Below are positions 1 to 8,887 of a DNA stretch of 13,275 bases, piece after piece. The position numbers were made by a program, and so were the translations under genes. Source of the DNA: Roseimaritima sp. (GTDB lineage: Bacteria > Planctomycetota > Planctomycetia > Pirellulales > Pirellulaceae). The notes below the pieces were generated by a model. That model ran no database searches. It worked only from the letters and a program-made list of their open reading frames with translations, and was not told the origin of the DNA. Every line of letters starts with the position of its first letter. Position 1 is the stretch's first letter. The stretch is from NCBI GenBank assembly GCA_007124075.1, contig SLFV01000234.1, positions 1 through 13,275 of the forward strand. Reading direction: 5' to 3'.

Positions 1-68
<68 letters not shown>

Positions 69-178
69 CTGCGGCTTACGGTACAGACGCCATCCAAGCG
101 ATGGGCAACCGGCCGAGGTCCAAGGATGCAAGGACCGGCTGACTTACTTTGCTTGCGGCGTTTCGCTTGCCAATTAAC

Positions 179-217
179 AAAAAAACGGTCGCAGGTCCTG
201 GTAGACCTGCAACCGTT
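179..217 (-). terminator. Rho-independent terminator of the BBP7 gene
   Basis: Bases 184-197 and 204-217 form a 14-bp inverted repeat with a six-base loop. Read on the minus strand the hairpin is fully paired, counting one G-U wobble (190/211), and is followed directly by a run of seven T (complement of A179-A185). It begins about 54 bases past the BBP7 stop. On the plus strand the same position is a C-A mismatch and no T run follows, so it serves the minus-strand gene rather than the tRNA. Confidence 0.85.
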
Positions 218-270
218 GGGCGAGATTAGGTGGTTGTGTCAGCAAATTCTGATGGTCCGTGGGACCTGGA

Positions 271-1620
271 TCAGTATTGGATCGTCATTCCCAAGTCGAC
301 CCCGTGGACAAAGAAACCTCGGTCATTGAACAATCGGCTGGGCTGCGCGACGGTTGCTACGTTGTTCACCAAGCCTGTAGAATCGACGATTCGATCCATT
401 TGGTCACCCGCAAGGGCAACACGGTTCCAGTAGATGAAGGAATATCCGACGCTGAAGTCAATGTAGTTCCGCATCCGATAACCAAGTTTTACGTTGGCTT
501 CTGGTGCAAACGTGAAGACGCTGCGTGCGGTCCGGCCCTGATTGTCCATCGCGAAGATACCGCCGGTGGTATCGGTGACGATGGGCGGGTCACCTAGGAT
601 GGTGGTCGAGCTGTTGCCTCGGACCGTCAACTGTTGCCGGTTGTTGCCCAAGTGCACCTTTGTCAGGCTGGTTAGAGAAAATCGTCCTTTATTCACCTGC
701 GTGGAGAAACCGATTTGCCCGCCGTGGAAGTCGTTGCGAGCATCAAAGCGGTCGCTGAAGTCAAACTGCGGCCCACCGGGCAGGATCGTCGAACTAGCGT
801 TAAGCATCAGTTTGTCGCGAATCAGGAAGTAGGAATAACCCCCGATCGCCTCGACCCGGAACCCGTCCCCGCCCATCAGCAGCAGCCGGCCGTACAATTC
901 GCTACCAACCAAATCCAGCTCGGACCGGATGTTCAGGGTGCCCTGACGGGGCGGCACCAAGGCACCGCCAACATTCAAACTGTTTTCAATCCCGACCGAA
1001 GGGTCAAAGAAAGGCACCCCGAGGCTGCGAGTGGTCGGATCTGCCGCCCCCGCGAAGCTATCACTGGTGTTGAACAGAAACCAGACACGTCCCCCGAAGC
1101 CAAGACTGCCGTCGGCGGTGTAGATCCCCCCGTCAAACCGCATGCCTGGAGTCATGCCAGTGTAAGTTCGGCCACCGTATTCGGCTTGATACCCGGGTTG
1201 TCCCGGGATAGGCAGGGCACCCTGATCAGCACTGGTGGCCAGAAGCGGCGAGGTTCGCGCTTCGGGAAACCACAGCAAAGCTTCCGAGCTAAACCAAGCA
1301 TCCGGGTTTCCGCAATGCATTGCCTGCCCGATGCTGCCATGCCCGCGGGAGCGCATCACATGCGAATTACAACTTGGCTTGCTGTCGCGGATCGCCGGAC
1401 CATTCCAGCCACCTGTGTGACTGACCCTCGCAGTGGGCAGGGGAGCTGGCTCGTGAAGATCGCCCACATAGCCCTCTTGCACCGCTGCGGGTTGGACCGA
1501 ATCTGAGGGGGACAGGTCACCGATCGATTGGCGATTTTGGCCTTGCGCTTGATTCGCAAAACCGTGCGAAATTCCTGCGGTGACCGCCGCTACCGCAAGG
1601 AAACGTAGTATTTTTTTCAT
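271..1620 (-). CDS. BBP7 family outer-membrane beta-barrel protein
   Basis: The 449-residue product is predicted to be an outer-membrane beta-barrel of the BBP7 type, a family expanded in planctomycetes whose role is not known. The ATG at 1620 is preferred over the longer frame from 1722 because it opens a classic signal peptide (MKKILRFLAVAAV, with a possible cleavage near AQG-Q at about residue 27). Residues 30-105 are a low-complexity linker. The barrel region runs from WFSSEALLWF (about 109-118) to the end. It has alternating hydrophobic strands, a glycine-rich YGGRTYTGMTPGMR segment, repeated short aromatic strands such as YSYFLIRDKL and VGYSFIYWNR, and an aromatic C-terminus (TIQY) as in many barrels. 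No strong promoter or Shine-Dalgarno site was found upstream. It is divergent from the SecA-like gene with about 205 bases between them. Family assignment is fairly sure; substrate and function are unknown. Confidence 0.85.
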   Translation of the reverse strand: MKKILRFLAVAAVTAGISHGFANQAQGQNRQSIGDLSPSDSVQPAAVQEGYVGDLHEPAPLPTARVSHTGGWNGPAIRDSKPSCNSHVMRSRGHGSIGQAMHCGNPDAWFSSEALLWFPEARTSPLLATSADQGALPIPGQPGYQAEYGGRTYTGMTPGMRFDGGIYTADGSLGFGGRVWFLFNTSDSFAGAADPTTRSLGVPFFDPSVGIENSLNVGGALVPPRQGTLNIRSELDLVGSELYGRLLLMGGDGFRVEAIGGYSYFLIRDKLMLNASSTILPGGPQFDFSDRFDARNDFHGGQIGFSTQVNKGRFSLTSLTKVHLGNNRQQLTVRGNSSTTILGDPPIVTDTTGGIFAMDNQGRTARSVFTFAPEANVKLGYRMRNYIDFSVGYSFIYWNRVALAGDQMDRIVDSTGLVNNVATVAQPSRLFNDRGFFVHGVDLGMTIQY

Positions 1621-1825
1621 TAGTCTTGCTCTACAGTCCGGGAACACTGACACAACTAGTACATGTGAATCGACTGGATTGATGCGGAAATGCAGAACAA
1701 GCGGCAACGGCGGAAAACGCATCGCAGACTGCCTAGCTTGCCACGAAAAACTGCTTTTTTGCAGCCGCCCTCGGCAGCGACAGCGGGTAAGATAAGAGAT
1801 TCACGATCACTTTAGTGGAAAAAGC

Positions 1826-3916
1826 ATGACGACTGCCGATCCTTCTGACGCCCAACAGGGCACGACCGAGCCGCTGCTGTCGCTGGGCACCGAATCGAAC
1901 GCGAAATCGACGCTGGATCGGATCCCACAAACTGTCGCCGATGGCGGCTCGGACCTACCACAACCGTCGGCCTCTCCCTCGTTGGGGTCTTACCTCTCGA
2001 CTGGCATCTCGCCGCGAATGTTGCGTTGGCGACGACACCTGCAAGCGATCAACGCGCTGGAATTGGACCTAAAACGCGAAGAGACCTCCGCTTTGCGAAA
2101 GCGTTCGCTGGCGCTGCGGTACCGTGCCAAATCGGGTGAAAAGCTGTCAGCCTTGTTGCCCGAAGCGTACGCACTGGTTCGCGAGGCGGGCCGCCGTGCG
2201 CTTTCGATGCGGCATTACGACGTGCAAATGGTCGGTGGCATCTGTCTGTTTGAAGGCTGCATTGCCGAAATGCAAACCGGTGAGGGAAAAACGCTGACCG
2301 CAACCCTGCCGCTTTATTTGCATTCCCTGGTCGGCAAGGGAGCGCACCTCGCCACGGTCAACGACTACCTGGCCCGGCGGGACGCGGAGTGGATGACACC
2401 GCTGTACGAGTTGTTGGGTTTGACGGTTGGTTGCATCCAAACTCCCGATGACCAGACGGCTAGGCGAAAGTCCTATTCGGCTTCGGTCACCTATGGAACG
2501 GCCAAGGAGTTTGGTTTTGATTTCCTTCGCGACCGACTGTTACTGCGCGCACAAAACCGCTTACAAACTGAAATGTTGGGCGATGGTGACGACGGCTTTC
2601 GTGGCGGTGGCGATCAACCGGTGATGCGCGGCATGCATTTTTGTCTGGTTGACGAAGCCGACAGCATCCTAATCGACGAAGCGCGGACACCGCTGATCAT
2701 TGGCAGTTTGGAAGATACGGTTCGCGACCAGATTGTGGAGACCTATCGTTGGGCAGCCGAGCACGCATCGTCGTTTGTGATTGAGGAACATTTTACGATC
2801 GAAGACGACACGAAACGTTACGAACTGACCTCGCGGGGGCGTCAACGTGTCCGCTCGCTCCCGAAAAACGATTTGGTTCGGACTACGGGACTGGTGGATC
2901 TGTACGAATTCGCCGAGCGAGCCATTAAGGTGTATCGTGAATTCCTGCTTGATCGACAATACGTCGTCCGCCCCGACCAGCAGGGACAGGACGAAATCGT
3001 GATTGTTGACGAATTCACTGGGCGTCTGGCCGAAGGGCGGAAGTGGCGGGATGGTATCCATCAGGCAATCGAAGCGAAAGAGCAGATTGAGATCAGCGTG
3101 CCGACCGGTCAAGCGGCGCGGATTACGGTTCAGGATTTGTTCTTGCGCTATCCCCACTTGGCGGGAATGACCGGGACGGCAGCAACATCGGCGCGGGAAC
3201 TGAAAAAAATTTACCGCACGCCCGTGATCCGCGTCCCAACCAATCGGCCTCCACAACGCGAGCGGCTGGCAGATTGCGTGCTGGGAAACATGCAAAAGAA
3301 ATTTGTCGCGGTGGTGGACGAGGTGGTGCAGATGCATCAAGTCGGCCGCCCGGTGCTGATTGGAACGCGGTCGATCGACAAATCGATCAGGTTGTCCGAA
3401 CTGCTGGTGGCCGCCGGAATCGAGCACCAGATTTTGAATGCGAACAACGTCGAAGCCGAGGCGGAGATCGTTTTGCAAGCGGGACAACAAGGCAAGGTGA
3501 CCGTGGCGACCAACATGGCTGGACGTGGAACCGACATCAAATTGGGGCCCGGTGTGGAAGCGCTCGGGGGGATGCATGTGATCTGCACCGAATTGCACGA
3601 CGCGGCGCGGATCGATCGACAGTTAATCGGTCGCTGTGGACGGCAGGGGGACCGAGGTTCGTATCGGCAGTACTTGTCGTTGGATGACGACATCCTGGCA
3701 AGCGGTTTCGGGCCAGGCAGGGCAGAACGGCTGAAGGAGGCAGGCGAGCGGCAACGTGGCAACTTGCCCAGATTTGCCGGACTGTTCCGCAAAGCGCAGA
3801 AGAAAGTCGAGCGGAAGCATTTTCGAGATCGGATGGTTTTGTTGCATCACGAACGCGAGCGAAAAAAGATTCAGCGAGAAATCGGCCAGGATCCGTACCT
3901 CGATACTCCCGATTGA
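1826..3916 (+). CDS. Short SecA-like preprotein translocase ATPase (SecA paralogue)
   Basis: The 696-residue protein has the SecA motor core. Walker A is MQTGEGKT (149-156) and the DEAD box VDEADSILIDEARTPL is at 275-290. The preprotein cross-linking region lies between about 296 and 395, followed by VDEFTGR (394-400), GMTGTA (447-452), NMAGRGTDIKLG (563-574) and the arginine-finger motif GRCGRQGD (602-609). All ATPase residues look intact. Canonical SecA is about 850-950 residues. Here only about 75 residues follow motif VI, covering the first part of the helical scaffold (KAQKKVERKHFRDR, 656-669). The helical wing, two-helix finger and zinc tail are missing. An Asp/Gly-rich insert (about 245-268) precedes the DEAD box, and a polar 60-residue extension precedes the SecA start-like segment MLRWRRHLQAIN. 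The start is the first ATG; the ribosome site is weak, and the ATG at 2018 is an alternative. It is probably an accessory SecA rather than the housekeeping one, which is not in the window. Confidence 0.9.
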   Translation: MTTADPSDAQQGTTEPLLSLGTESNAKSTLDRIPQTVADGGSDLPQPSASPSLGSYLSTGISPRMLRWRRHLQAINALELDLKREETSALRKRSLALRYRAKSGEKLSALLPEAYALVREAGRRALSMRHYDVQMVGGICLFEGCIAEMQTGEGKTLTATLPLYLHSLVGKGAHLATVNDYLARRDAEWMTPLYELLGLTVGCIQTPDDQTARRKSYSASVTYGTAKEFGFDFLRDRLLLRAQNRLQTEMLGDGDDGFRGGGDQPVMRGMHFCLVDEADSILIDEARTPLIIGSLEDTVRDQIVETYRWAAEHASSFVIEEHFTIEDDTKRYELTSRGRQRVRSLPKNDLVRTTGLVDLYEFAERAIKVYREFLLDRQYVVRPDQQGQDEIVIVDEFTGRLAEGRKWRDGIHQAIEAKEQIEISVPTGQAARITVQDLFLRYPHLAGMTGTAATSARELKKIYRTPVIRVPTNRPPQRERLADCVLGNMQKKFVAVVDEVVQMHQVGRPVLIGTRSIDKSIRLSELLVAAGIEHQILNANNVEAEAEIVLQAGQQGKVTVATNMAGRGTDIKLGPGVEALGGMHVICTELHDAARIDRQLIGRCGRQGDRGSYRQYLSLDDDILASGFGPGRAERLKEAGERQRGNLPRFAGLFRKAQKKVERKHFRDRMVLLHHERERKKIQREIGQDPYLDTPD

Positions 3917-3950
3917 TCGACCTGTCCCAAGCAATTGTCGGCTGCTGGCG

Positions 3951-3979
3951 ATGCCAATTCCTGCCGCATCGCCTACAAT
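3951..3979 (+). promoter_or_regulatory. Possible sigma70-type promoter for the propeller-protein gene
   Basis: ATGCCA (3951-3956, 4/6 match to TTGACA) and TACAAT (3974-3979, 5/6 match to TATAAT) are separated by 17 bases. Transcription would start near 3986, just after the SecA-like stop codon and upstream of the ATG at 4108. If real, it shows that the frame opening at TTG 3913 is not the start used. This was found by eye only. Confidence 0.3.
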
Positions 3980-4107
3980 GCAAGGGCAGCGTGGGCGATT
4001 CTTTTCGTCTGCGGCGGACAGCAAACCTCCTTTCTTGCATCGACGGCCCTCCCATGCTTTTGCAGTCAGGCTTCTTGACGTCTTCCTTCTTCCCGCCGGT
4101 ATGCGAC

Positions 4108-7100
4108 ATGTTTCCATCCATTCACACCCACTGGCAAGTGTCGGAACGCCGGGCATCCTTCCCCCGTTTGGTACCTGCTTTGCCCTGTCGGCAAGTGCTA
4201 TTTTTTGTGGGGATTCTGCTGTGCCTCGGGGGTGGATCGGCGACGTCGGTTCATGCCCAGGTTTTTCGCAGCTATGCACCGGAGATGTCGGGGCTGTTCA
4301 TGCAGCCACCACGATCAGTTCGGCAGCAATTGGACGAGGCGGAACGGGCGATCGCGGAGCAGCGTTACAGCGAAGCGATCCTGAGTTTGGGGAAAATGCT
4401 GCAGCGATCCGTCGATCGGGATGAACGCGACGATTTGAGCGGACAAGATTTTTTCCTAGACATCGACCCCGAAGCGACCGACACGGTGGTGAAGGATTCG
4501 ATGTTACGGAAGGCGGAGGAGTTGCTGGGTGGACTGCCGGAAAGCGCTTTGGAAATTTATGAATTGAACTATGGCGCGGTCGCGCAGCGTGAATTGGACG
4601 CGGCGACCGCGGGTCGCGATTGGCGAGCGCTGCGCGAAATCGTGCGACGTTACTATCACACACCCGCAGGCTACCAGGCCGCCTATCTGCTTGGTCAGCA
4701 TTACCTTCGCAGCGGAAGCCCTCGCGCGGCGTCCGTCTTGCTGCAGCGTTTGGCCGCCCAACGTCGTGCCGCCACGTTGCTGGGATCGCAATTGGATTTG
4801 GCACTGGCCGTCGCGCTGGACCAATCCAATCGCGAGGCCGCACTGGTTAACGATGCACTGCGCGGCAGACGGACCGGCGATGGAGGCACGGCAGACGATC
4901 CATCGGCGCAGGTCCGATACCAAACCGCGGCGGGAACGCTACCTGCGATCACCGACGGCGAGGAAATTGCGTGGCTGCGTCAACACTTTCCGCTCCAGAC
5001 AACCAGTCTCCCTTCGGCTTTGGAGCAGTACCCGATTGCGGGAGGTGACGCTTCCCGCAGCCTTTCGATCGGGGGTTCGTCACCGATCAGCAGCGAGCGT
5101 TGGAAAGTGGAGACCCACGGCGGTGCGATCGAGCTACGTGCGCTTCAGGAATTTAGCGAATCGTTGGCCAATCGCGGGAATTTGACGCCCGCCAGTTGGC
5201 TTCCCTTGCTGGTGGATAATCAGGTTTTGATGCGGACCACGCAGCGGTTGATGGGAGTCGACTTTCGCACTGGCAAGCGAGTCTGGGAGTACCCTTGGGA
5301 AAGTGCGACTGCGGACCCCGACCCGGTGGCCTTGGAAGCCGACCGTGACGGCACCGATTTCGGCTTGAAACAACGTGTTTGGTTTGACTTGCCGTACGGT
5401 CGGCTGAGCAGCGATGGGGAGCGGGTGTTCCTATTGGATGATCTTAGTGAAATGGAGCCGAATCGGCGGTTTGGAGCGTTCGGTTTCCAACCGGTGCAGC
5501 GAGGGGTCGCGGAGCGGAAAAACGTCGGTGCCAATACATTGGTCGCCTTGGACCTGAAATCCGAGGGGCGGTTGCTGTGGCGTTTGGGGGTTGGCGAGGA
5601 AATCCCTTCGCCGCTGGGCGATGCTTTTTTCCTGGGACCTCCGTTACCTGTGGACGGGCTGCTGTATGTAATTGCGGAAGTTGCAGGCGACCTTCGTTTG
5701 CTGTGCCTGCAACCGCTTACCGGCGCGGTGCTATGGACGCAGCAGTTACTGACGATCGAAATGGGGGATATCGAAACCGACATTGCCCGTCGCATCTCAG
5801 GCGCGATGCCGGCCTACAGCGATGGTGTCTTGATATGTCCGACGGGTGCCGGTGCGGTGACGGCGGTCGATTTGACAACCCGCAGCTTGCTGTGGGGCGT
5901 CCGCTATCGGCGCAGTTCGGAACTGATCAATATGGCCATCGGACGCGGTTCCGTTGACCCTCAACGGTTGTTGCAGCGTTGGCACGACGGCACGCCCCAG
6001 ATTATCGATGGCAAACTGTTTATCACCCCCATTGAATCGGATCGGCTGCTGGCCTTGGACCTGTTGACCGGGCAACGTGTGTTCCAGGATATCCCGCGTG
6101 GAGATTACCGCTACCTCGCGGGAGTCCACGACGGTCGTTTGCTGTTGGTGGGCAGTCGGGAGGTTCATGCGTACGACAGCGACACGGGCGAACGTTTGTG
6201 GGAAGCCGTTGTTCCGGAAACGGGACACAACGCTCAGGTTGCCGGGACCGGTTTGTTTGGCGAAGGCGTTTATTTTGTTCCGCTAACCAATCGACAGTTG
6301 GTGTCAGTGCAATTGTCCGACGGTCAGATTGCCAGTCGACAGCAGCTTGGTTTCGAACTGGGCAACCTGGTTCAGGGCGATGGCGAAATCATCAGCCAGG
6401 GGCCGACGGAACTGGCGGTGTCTCAGCGACAGGACGTCTTGGAGTCCCAAGTGGAATTTCGCCTGGCGGCCAATGCTGACGATTTGTGGGCTTTGTTGCG
6501 CAAGTCACAACTGTTGATCGAAGCGGGGCAGCGACAGCAGGCGTTGCAGACCCTCGCCAAAGCCCGTCAAGTGGATCCTGATGACGAGGACGTGCGACAG
6601 TTATCGGTCACGGCAATGCTCAGTGCGTTGCAGGACGATTTTGATGCGCATACGGAGCTTTTGGAGCCATTGCAGTCGTTGGTCCGGTTTCCAGAGCGTA
6701 AGGCAGAACTGCTGGCCTTGATGACTCGCAGCAGCCTGCAAGGCGAGCGTCCCGTGGAGGCGGTGAAACAGGTTGTGGAGCTGTCCAAGTTATTGGTTCG
6801 CAATAAGGAAATTGAAGACCGCATCCGTTCCAACCGCAGTCCCGATGGCCAACAACGTCCCTCCCTGGATAGTTGGATTGCCGGTCAGGTTCTGTCTGCG
6901 ATCCGGTTGGCAACACCGTCCCAGGCGGACGAAATCAACGCGGTCGTTACTGCGTACATGAACGAAAACCGCAACGGTTCCAGTAGTCTGAAACTGCGAA
7001 TGGTGCGGCATTTCACTGCCAGCCCGGGCGCGGACGAGTTGCAACTGGAACTGTTGGACGAATTGACGGCCGAAGCATCTTTGGCAGTCGCCGAACGAAC

Positions 7101-8874
7101 CGCCATGGCGGCGATCCAGCAGCGCGACGATCCCCGTGCCGCCTTGCCCTACCACATCGCACTTTATCGGATTTATGAAGCTGGCGGTTTCAACGTTGAT
7201 GCTCGCGTTCAGCGAGCGCGGCTGCAAAAATTGGCGGAGTCGTTGCCGGACGATTCGTTTTCCGAACAACTGGCGGGCCTTGATCCAGGACCCGATGTTG
7301 AACCAGAGCCGGAGTGGCCAGCCTACGTTCGCACGAAATGGGTTCTGCCTCAGTCCGCGCGAGGGGCACGGTTTACGTTGCCCGACCTGTTGGATGTTCA
7401 GGCTCGTAGCGGACAACACGTGCAGGCGTTCCAAATCATTACCGAAGATGGCAAAAGTCTGGCGATCCGTAATCCTGAGGGGCGAGTGACAGCGTCGATC
7501 AGCGGGGAACCTAGCGAAGGGGGTGACGGCATCCGCGCGGCCATGATTGACGGCGGGACGCTGGTAGCTTTGATGCCGCGGGAACTGATCGCGGTGGATT
7601 TGTTTGCGGCCGTCTCAGGGCGTAGCGACGCCTTGCTGTGGCGGCATCCCTGGCGGGACGAATTGGGAGGCAGGCAAGCCCGTTCGGTCAGTTCCGCAAC
7701 CCCCTTTGGTGATTACAACAAACGCTACGAAATCAGTGAGCCTCGGCGTGGTGATCGCCCCGATGAACCGCGCCAGACCAGTCCCGGGGAATACCGCTTG
7801 GGCCCCATCCACGGAAATCAGGTGTTCGTGCTTAACGCTGGCCAACTACAGGCGTTTGACTTGGCGCGGCGAGGGCTGCAGTGGTCCACGGGCGGTGTGG
7901 CCCAGGCGGGCTGGGTGTTGGCCGCCGATGACCAAGTGGCGGTCGTTTCGCGGACGGGTAACCAGGGAATGGTCGAGCGTTTTCGGACGATCGACGGGAA
8001 ACGACTGGACCAGCACACGTGGCCACTGGACGAGCGTTTGTGGTTTGCCACGGGCCGCCATTTGTTAACTTACAAAACGGTCAGTACGAATTTGCCCGAA
8101 TCGGTAACGCTGACCGACGTCTTCAGCAACGAAGTCGTCTTGCAGCAGACGTTTGATCGCTCCGATTCAGCGGGCACGATTGTCAAAGGACGCATCAGCG
8201 ATGGTCGCTGGCTGACGTTACTGCAGGCCGACGGTCACTTGGATGTCTGGGATCTGGTGCAGGGACGGCAGGTTTGCGAGCAACAGATTGGTGCGATTGA
8301 AAAACTTAGTGGAGTCCACGTTCTGGTCCGCGATCAGCACATAATCATCGCTCCGGAGACGAATGAAAAACCCAAGCGCGAACCAAACACGTTGGACCCC
8401 GAAGTGGCTCAGGGAAACATGGTTTCACGGGTCGATGGACCGCTGCTTTGTATCGATCAACAGTCGGGGCAGACGGTGTGGACGTTGGATTTGCCCGACG
8501 GTCCGTGGGGTTGCACACTGTCGCAGGCTCTCGGTTCGCCACTGATCGTACTGAACCGGGCTCAAGCGGTGTATTCGCCGACCAATACGTCGACCCGGCA
8601 AAAATTGTTGTCGGTCTTGGCCATCGATGCGGCGACGGGGGAGATAAAGTCCGAACGTCGCGGTTTGAAATTACCCAGTTTCAGTACCGACATCGCGATC
8701 CGCCTGAGTGTCGATAGCGATCAGAAAATCGTTTCCGCTGGCGTGGGGGCGGCGACCCTTCAGTTTGAATTCACCGATGAGCAACCCCAACCGGAGGCCG
8801 ACGTTGATGGCGAAGCGGAGACTGACGCGTCGGGCAGGCCGCGGGAAGTCGATCCGTTTGATTTGTTTCGCTAA
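4108..8874 (+). CDS. Exported TPR and PQQ-like beta-propeller repeat protein, giant
   Basis: The 1588-residue product is predicted to be exported. The frame is open from TTG 3913, overlapping the SecA-like stop, but ATG 4108 is chosen because it leads into a signal peptide. That peptide has a hydrophobic core VLFFVGILLCLGG (about 30-42) and a cleavage site VHA-Q near residue 50; there is no good lipobox. Residues about 72-220 are helical and TPR-like. A first propeller (about 365-740) shows six strand motifs of the PQQ/BamB kind, for example GVDFRTGKRVW (383), CLQPLTGAVLW (533) and AYDSDTGERLW (689). A TPR pair and helical spacer follow (about 790-1090; LLIEAGQRQQALQTLAKA). A second propeller (about 1092-1555) has six further motifs, for example CIDQQSGQTVW (1448) and AIDAATGEIKS (1506). 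The C-terminus is acidic and ends VDPFDLFR. No enzymatic residues were recognised; a scaffold or assembly role like that of BamB is only inference. ATG 4054 is an alternative start. Confidence 0.85.
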   Translation: MFPSIHTHWQVSERRASFPRLVPALPCRQVLFFVGILLCLGGGSATSVHAQVFRSYAPEMSGLFMQPPRSVRQQLDEAERAIAEQRYSEAILSLGKMLQRSVDRDERDDLSGQDFFLDIDPEATDTVVKDSMLRKAEELLGGLPESALEIYELNYGAVAQRELDAATAGRDWRALREIVRRYYHTPAGYQAAYLLGQHYLRSGSPRAASVLLQRLAAQRRAATLLGSQLDLALAVALDQSNREAALVNDALRGRRTGDGGTADDPSAQVRYQTAAGTLPAITDGEEIAWLRQHFPLQTTSLPSALEQYPIAGGDASRSLSIGGSSPISSERWKVETHGGAIELRALQEFSESLANRGNLTPASWLPLLVDNQVLMRTTQRLMGVDFRTGKRVWEYPWESATADPDPVALEADRDGTDFGLKQRVWFDLPYGRLSSDGERVFLLDDLSEMEPNRRFGAFGFQPVQRGVAERKNVGANTLVALDLKSEGRLLWRLGVGEEIPSPLGDAFFLGPPLPVDGLLYVIAEVAGDLRLLCLQPLTGAVLWTQQLLTIEMGDIETDIARRISGAMPAYSDGVLICPTGAGAVTAVDLTTRSLLWGVRYRRSSELINMAIGRGSVDPQRLLQRWHDGTPQIIDGKLFITPIESDRLLALDLLTGQRVFQDIPRGDYRYLAGVHDGRLLLVGSREVHAYDSDTGERLWEAVVPETGHNAQVAGTGLFGEGVYFVPLTNRQLVSVQLSDGQIASRQQLGFELGNLVQGDGEIISQGPTELAVSQRQDVLESQVEFRLAANADDLWALLRKSQLLIEAGQRQQALQTLAKARQVDPDDEDVRQLSVTAMLSALQDDFDAHTELLEPLQSLVRFPERKAELLALMTRSSLQGERPVEAVKQVVELSKLLVRNKEIEDRIRSNRSPDGQQRPSLDSWIAGQVLSAIRLATPSQADEINAVVTAYMNENRNGSSSLKLRMVRHFTASPGADELQLELLDELTAEASLAVAERTAMAAIQQRDDPRAALPYHIALYRIYEAGGFNVDARVQRARLQKLAESLPDDSFSEQLAGLDPGPDVEPEPEWPAYVRTKWVLPQSARGARFTLPDLLDVQARSGQHVQAFQIITEDGKSLAIRNPEGRVTASISGEPSEGGDGIRAAMIDGGTLVALMPRELIAVDLFAAVSGRSDALLWRHPWRDELGGRQARSVSSATPFGDYNKRYEISEPRRGDRPDEPRQTSPGEYRLGPIHGNQVFVLNAGQLQAFDLARRGLQWSTGGVAQAGWVLAADDQVAVVSRTGNQGMVERFRTIDGKRLDQHTWPLDERLWFATGRHLLTYKTVSTNLPESVTLTDVFSNEVVLQQTFDRSDSAGTIVKGRISDGRWLTLLQADGHLDVWDLVQGRQVCEQQIGAIEKLSGVHVLVRDQHIIIAPETNEKPKREPNTLDPEVAQGNMVSRVDGPLLCIDQQSGQTVWTLDLPDGPWGCTLSQALGSPLIVLNRAQAVYSPTNTSTRQKLLSVLAIDAATGEIKSERRGLKLPSFSTDIAIRLSVDSDQKIVSAGVGAATLQFEFTDEQPQPEADVDGEAETDASGRPREVDPFDLFR

Positions 8875-8887
8875 GCATGCGTTAGCG
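8869..8887. repeat. Small palindrome holding both convergent stop codons
   Basis: CGCTAA (8869-8874) and TTAGCG (8882-8887) are perfect inverted arms around a seven-base centre. The plus-strand TAA lies in the left arm and the minus-strand TAA in the right arm, so two long genes end within seven bases of each other. There is no T run, so it is not a typical intrinsic terminator; a weak bidirectional hairpin or chance are both possible. Confidence 0.5.

Noticed and set aside
109..140. Imperfect hairpin (GCCG..GTCC with GGAC CGGC) as a tRNA terminator
   Set aside because: The stem is interrupted by a bulge and no T run follows, so it does not support an intrinsic terminator.
715..1506. 263-codon plus-strand frame across the BBP7 gene
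   Set aside because: It is antisense to a well-supported gene, has a low-complexity Arg/Pro/Gln-rich composition, and shows no domain or start context.
1621..1722. 34-residue N-terminal extension of the BBP7 protein
   Set aside because: The internal ATG at 1620 opens a typical signal peptide, which the extension would displace.
2669..3598. 309-codon minus-strand frame across the SecA-like gene
   Set aside because: It lies opposite strongly conserved ATPase motifs and encodes a His/Arg/Gln-rich sequence typical of a shadow frame in GC-rich DNA.
3913..4107. 65-residue N-terminal extension of the propeller protein from TTG 3913
   Set aside because: It would bury the signal peptide, has no ribosome site, and its cysteine/arginine-rich sequence resembles untranslated DNA; a promoter-like site lies within it.
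6790..7434. 214-codon minus-strand frame inside the propeller gene
   Set aside because: It is antisense to a continuous long gene, with no recognisable motif or ribosome site.
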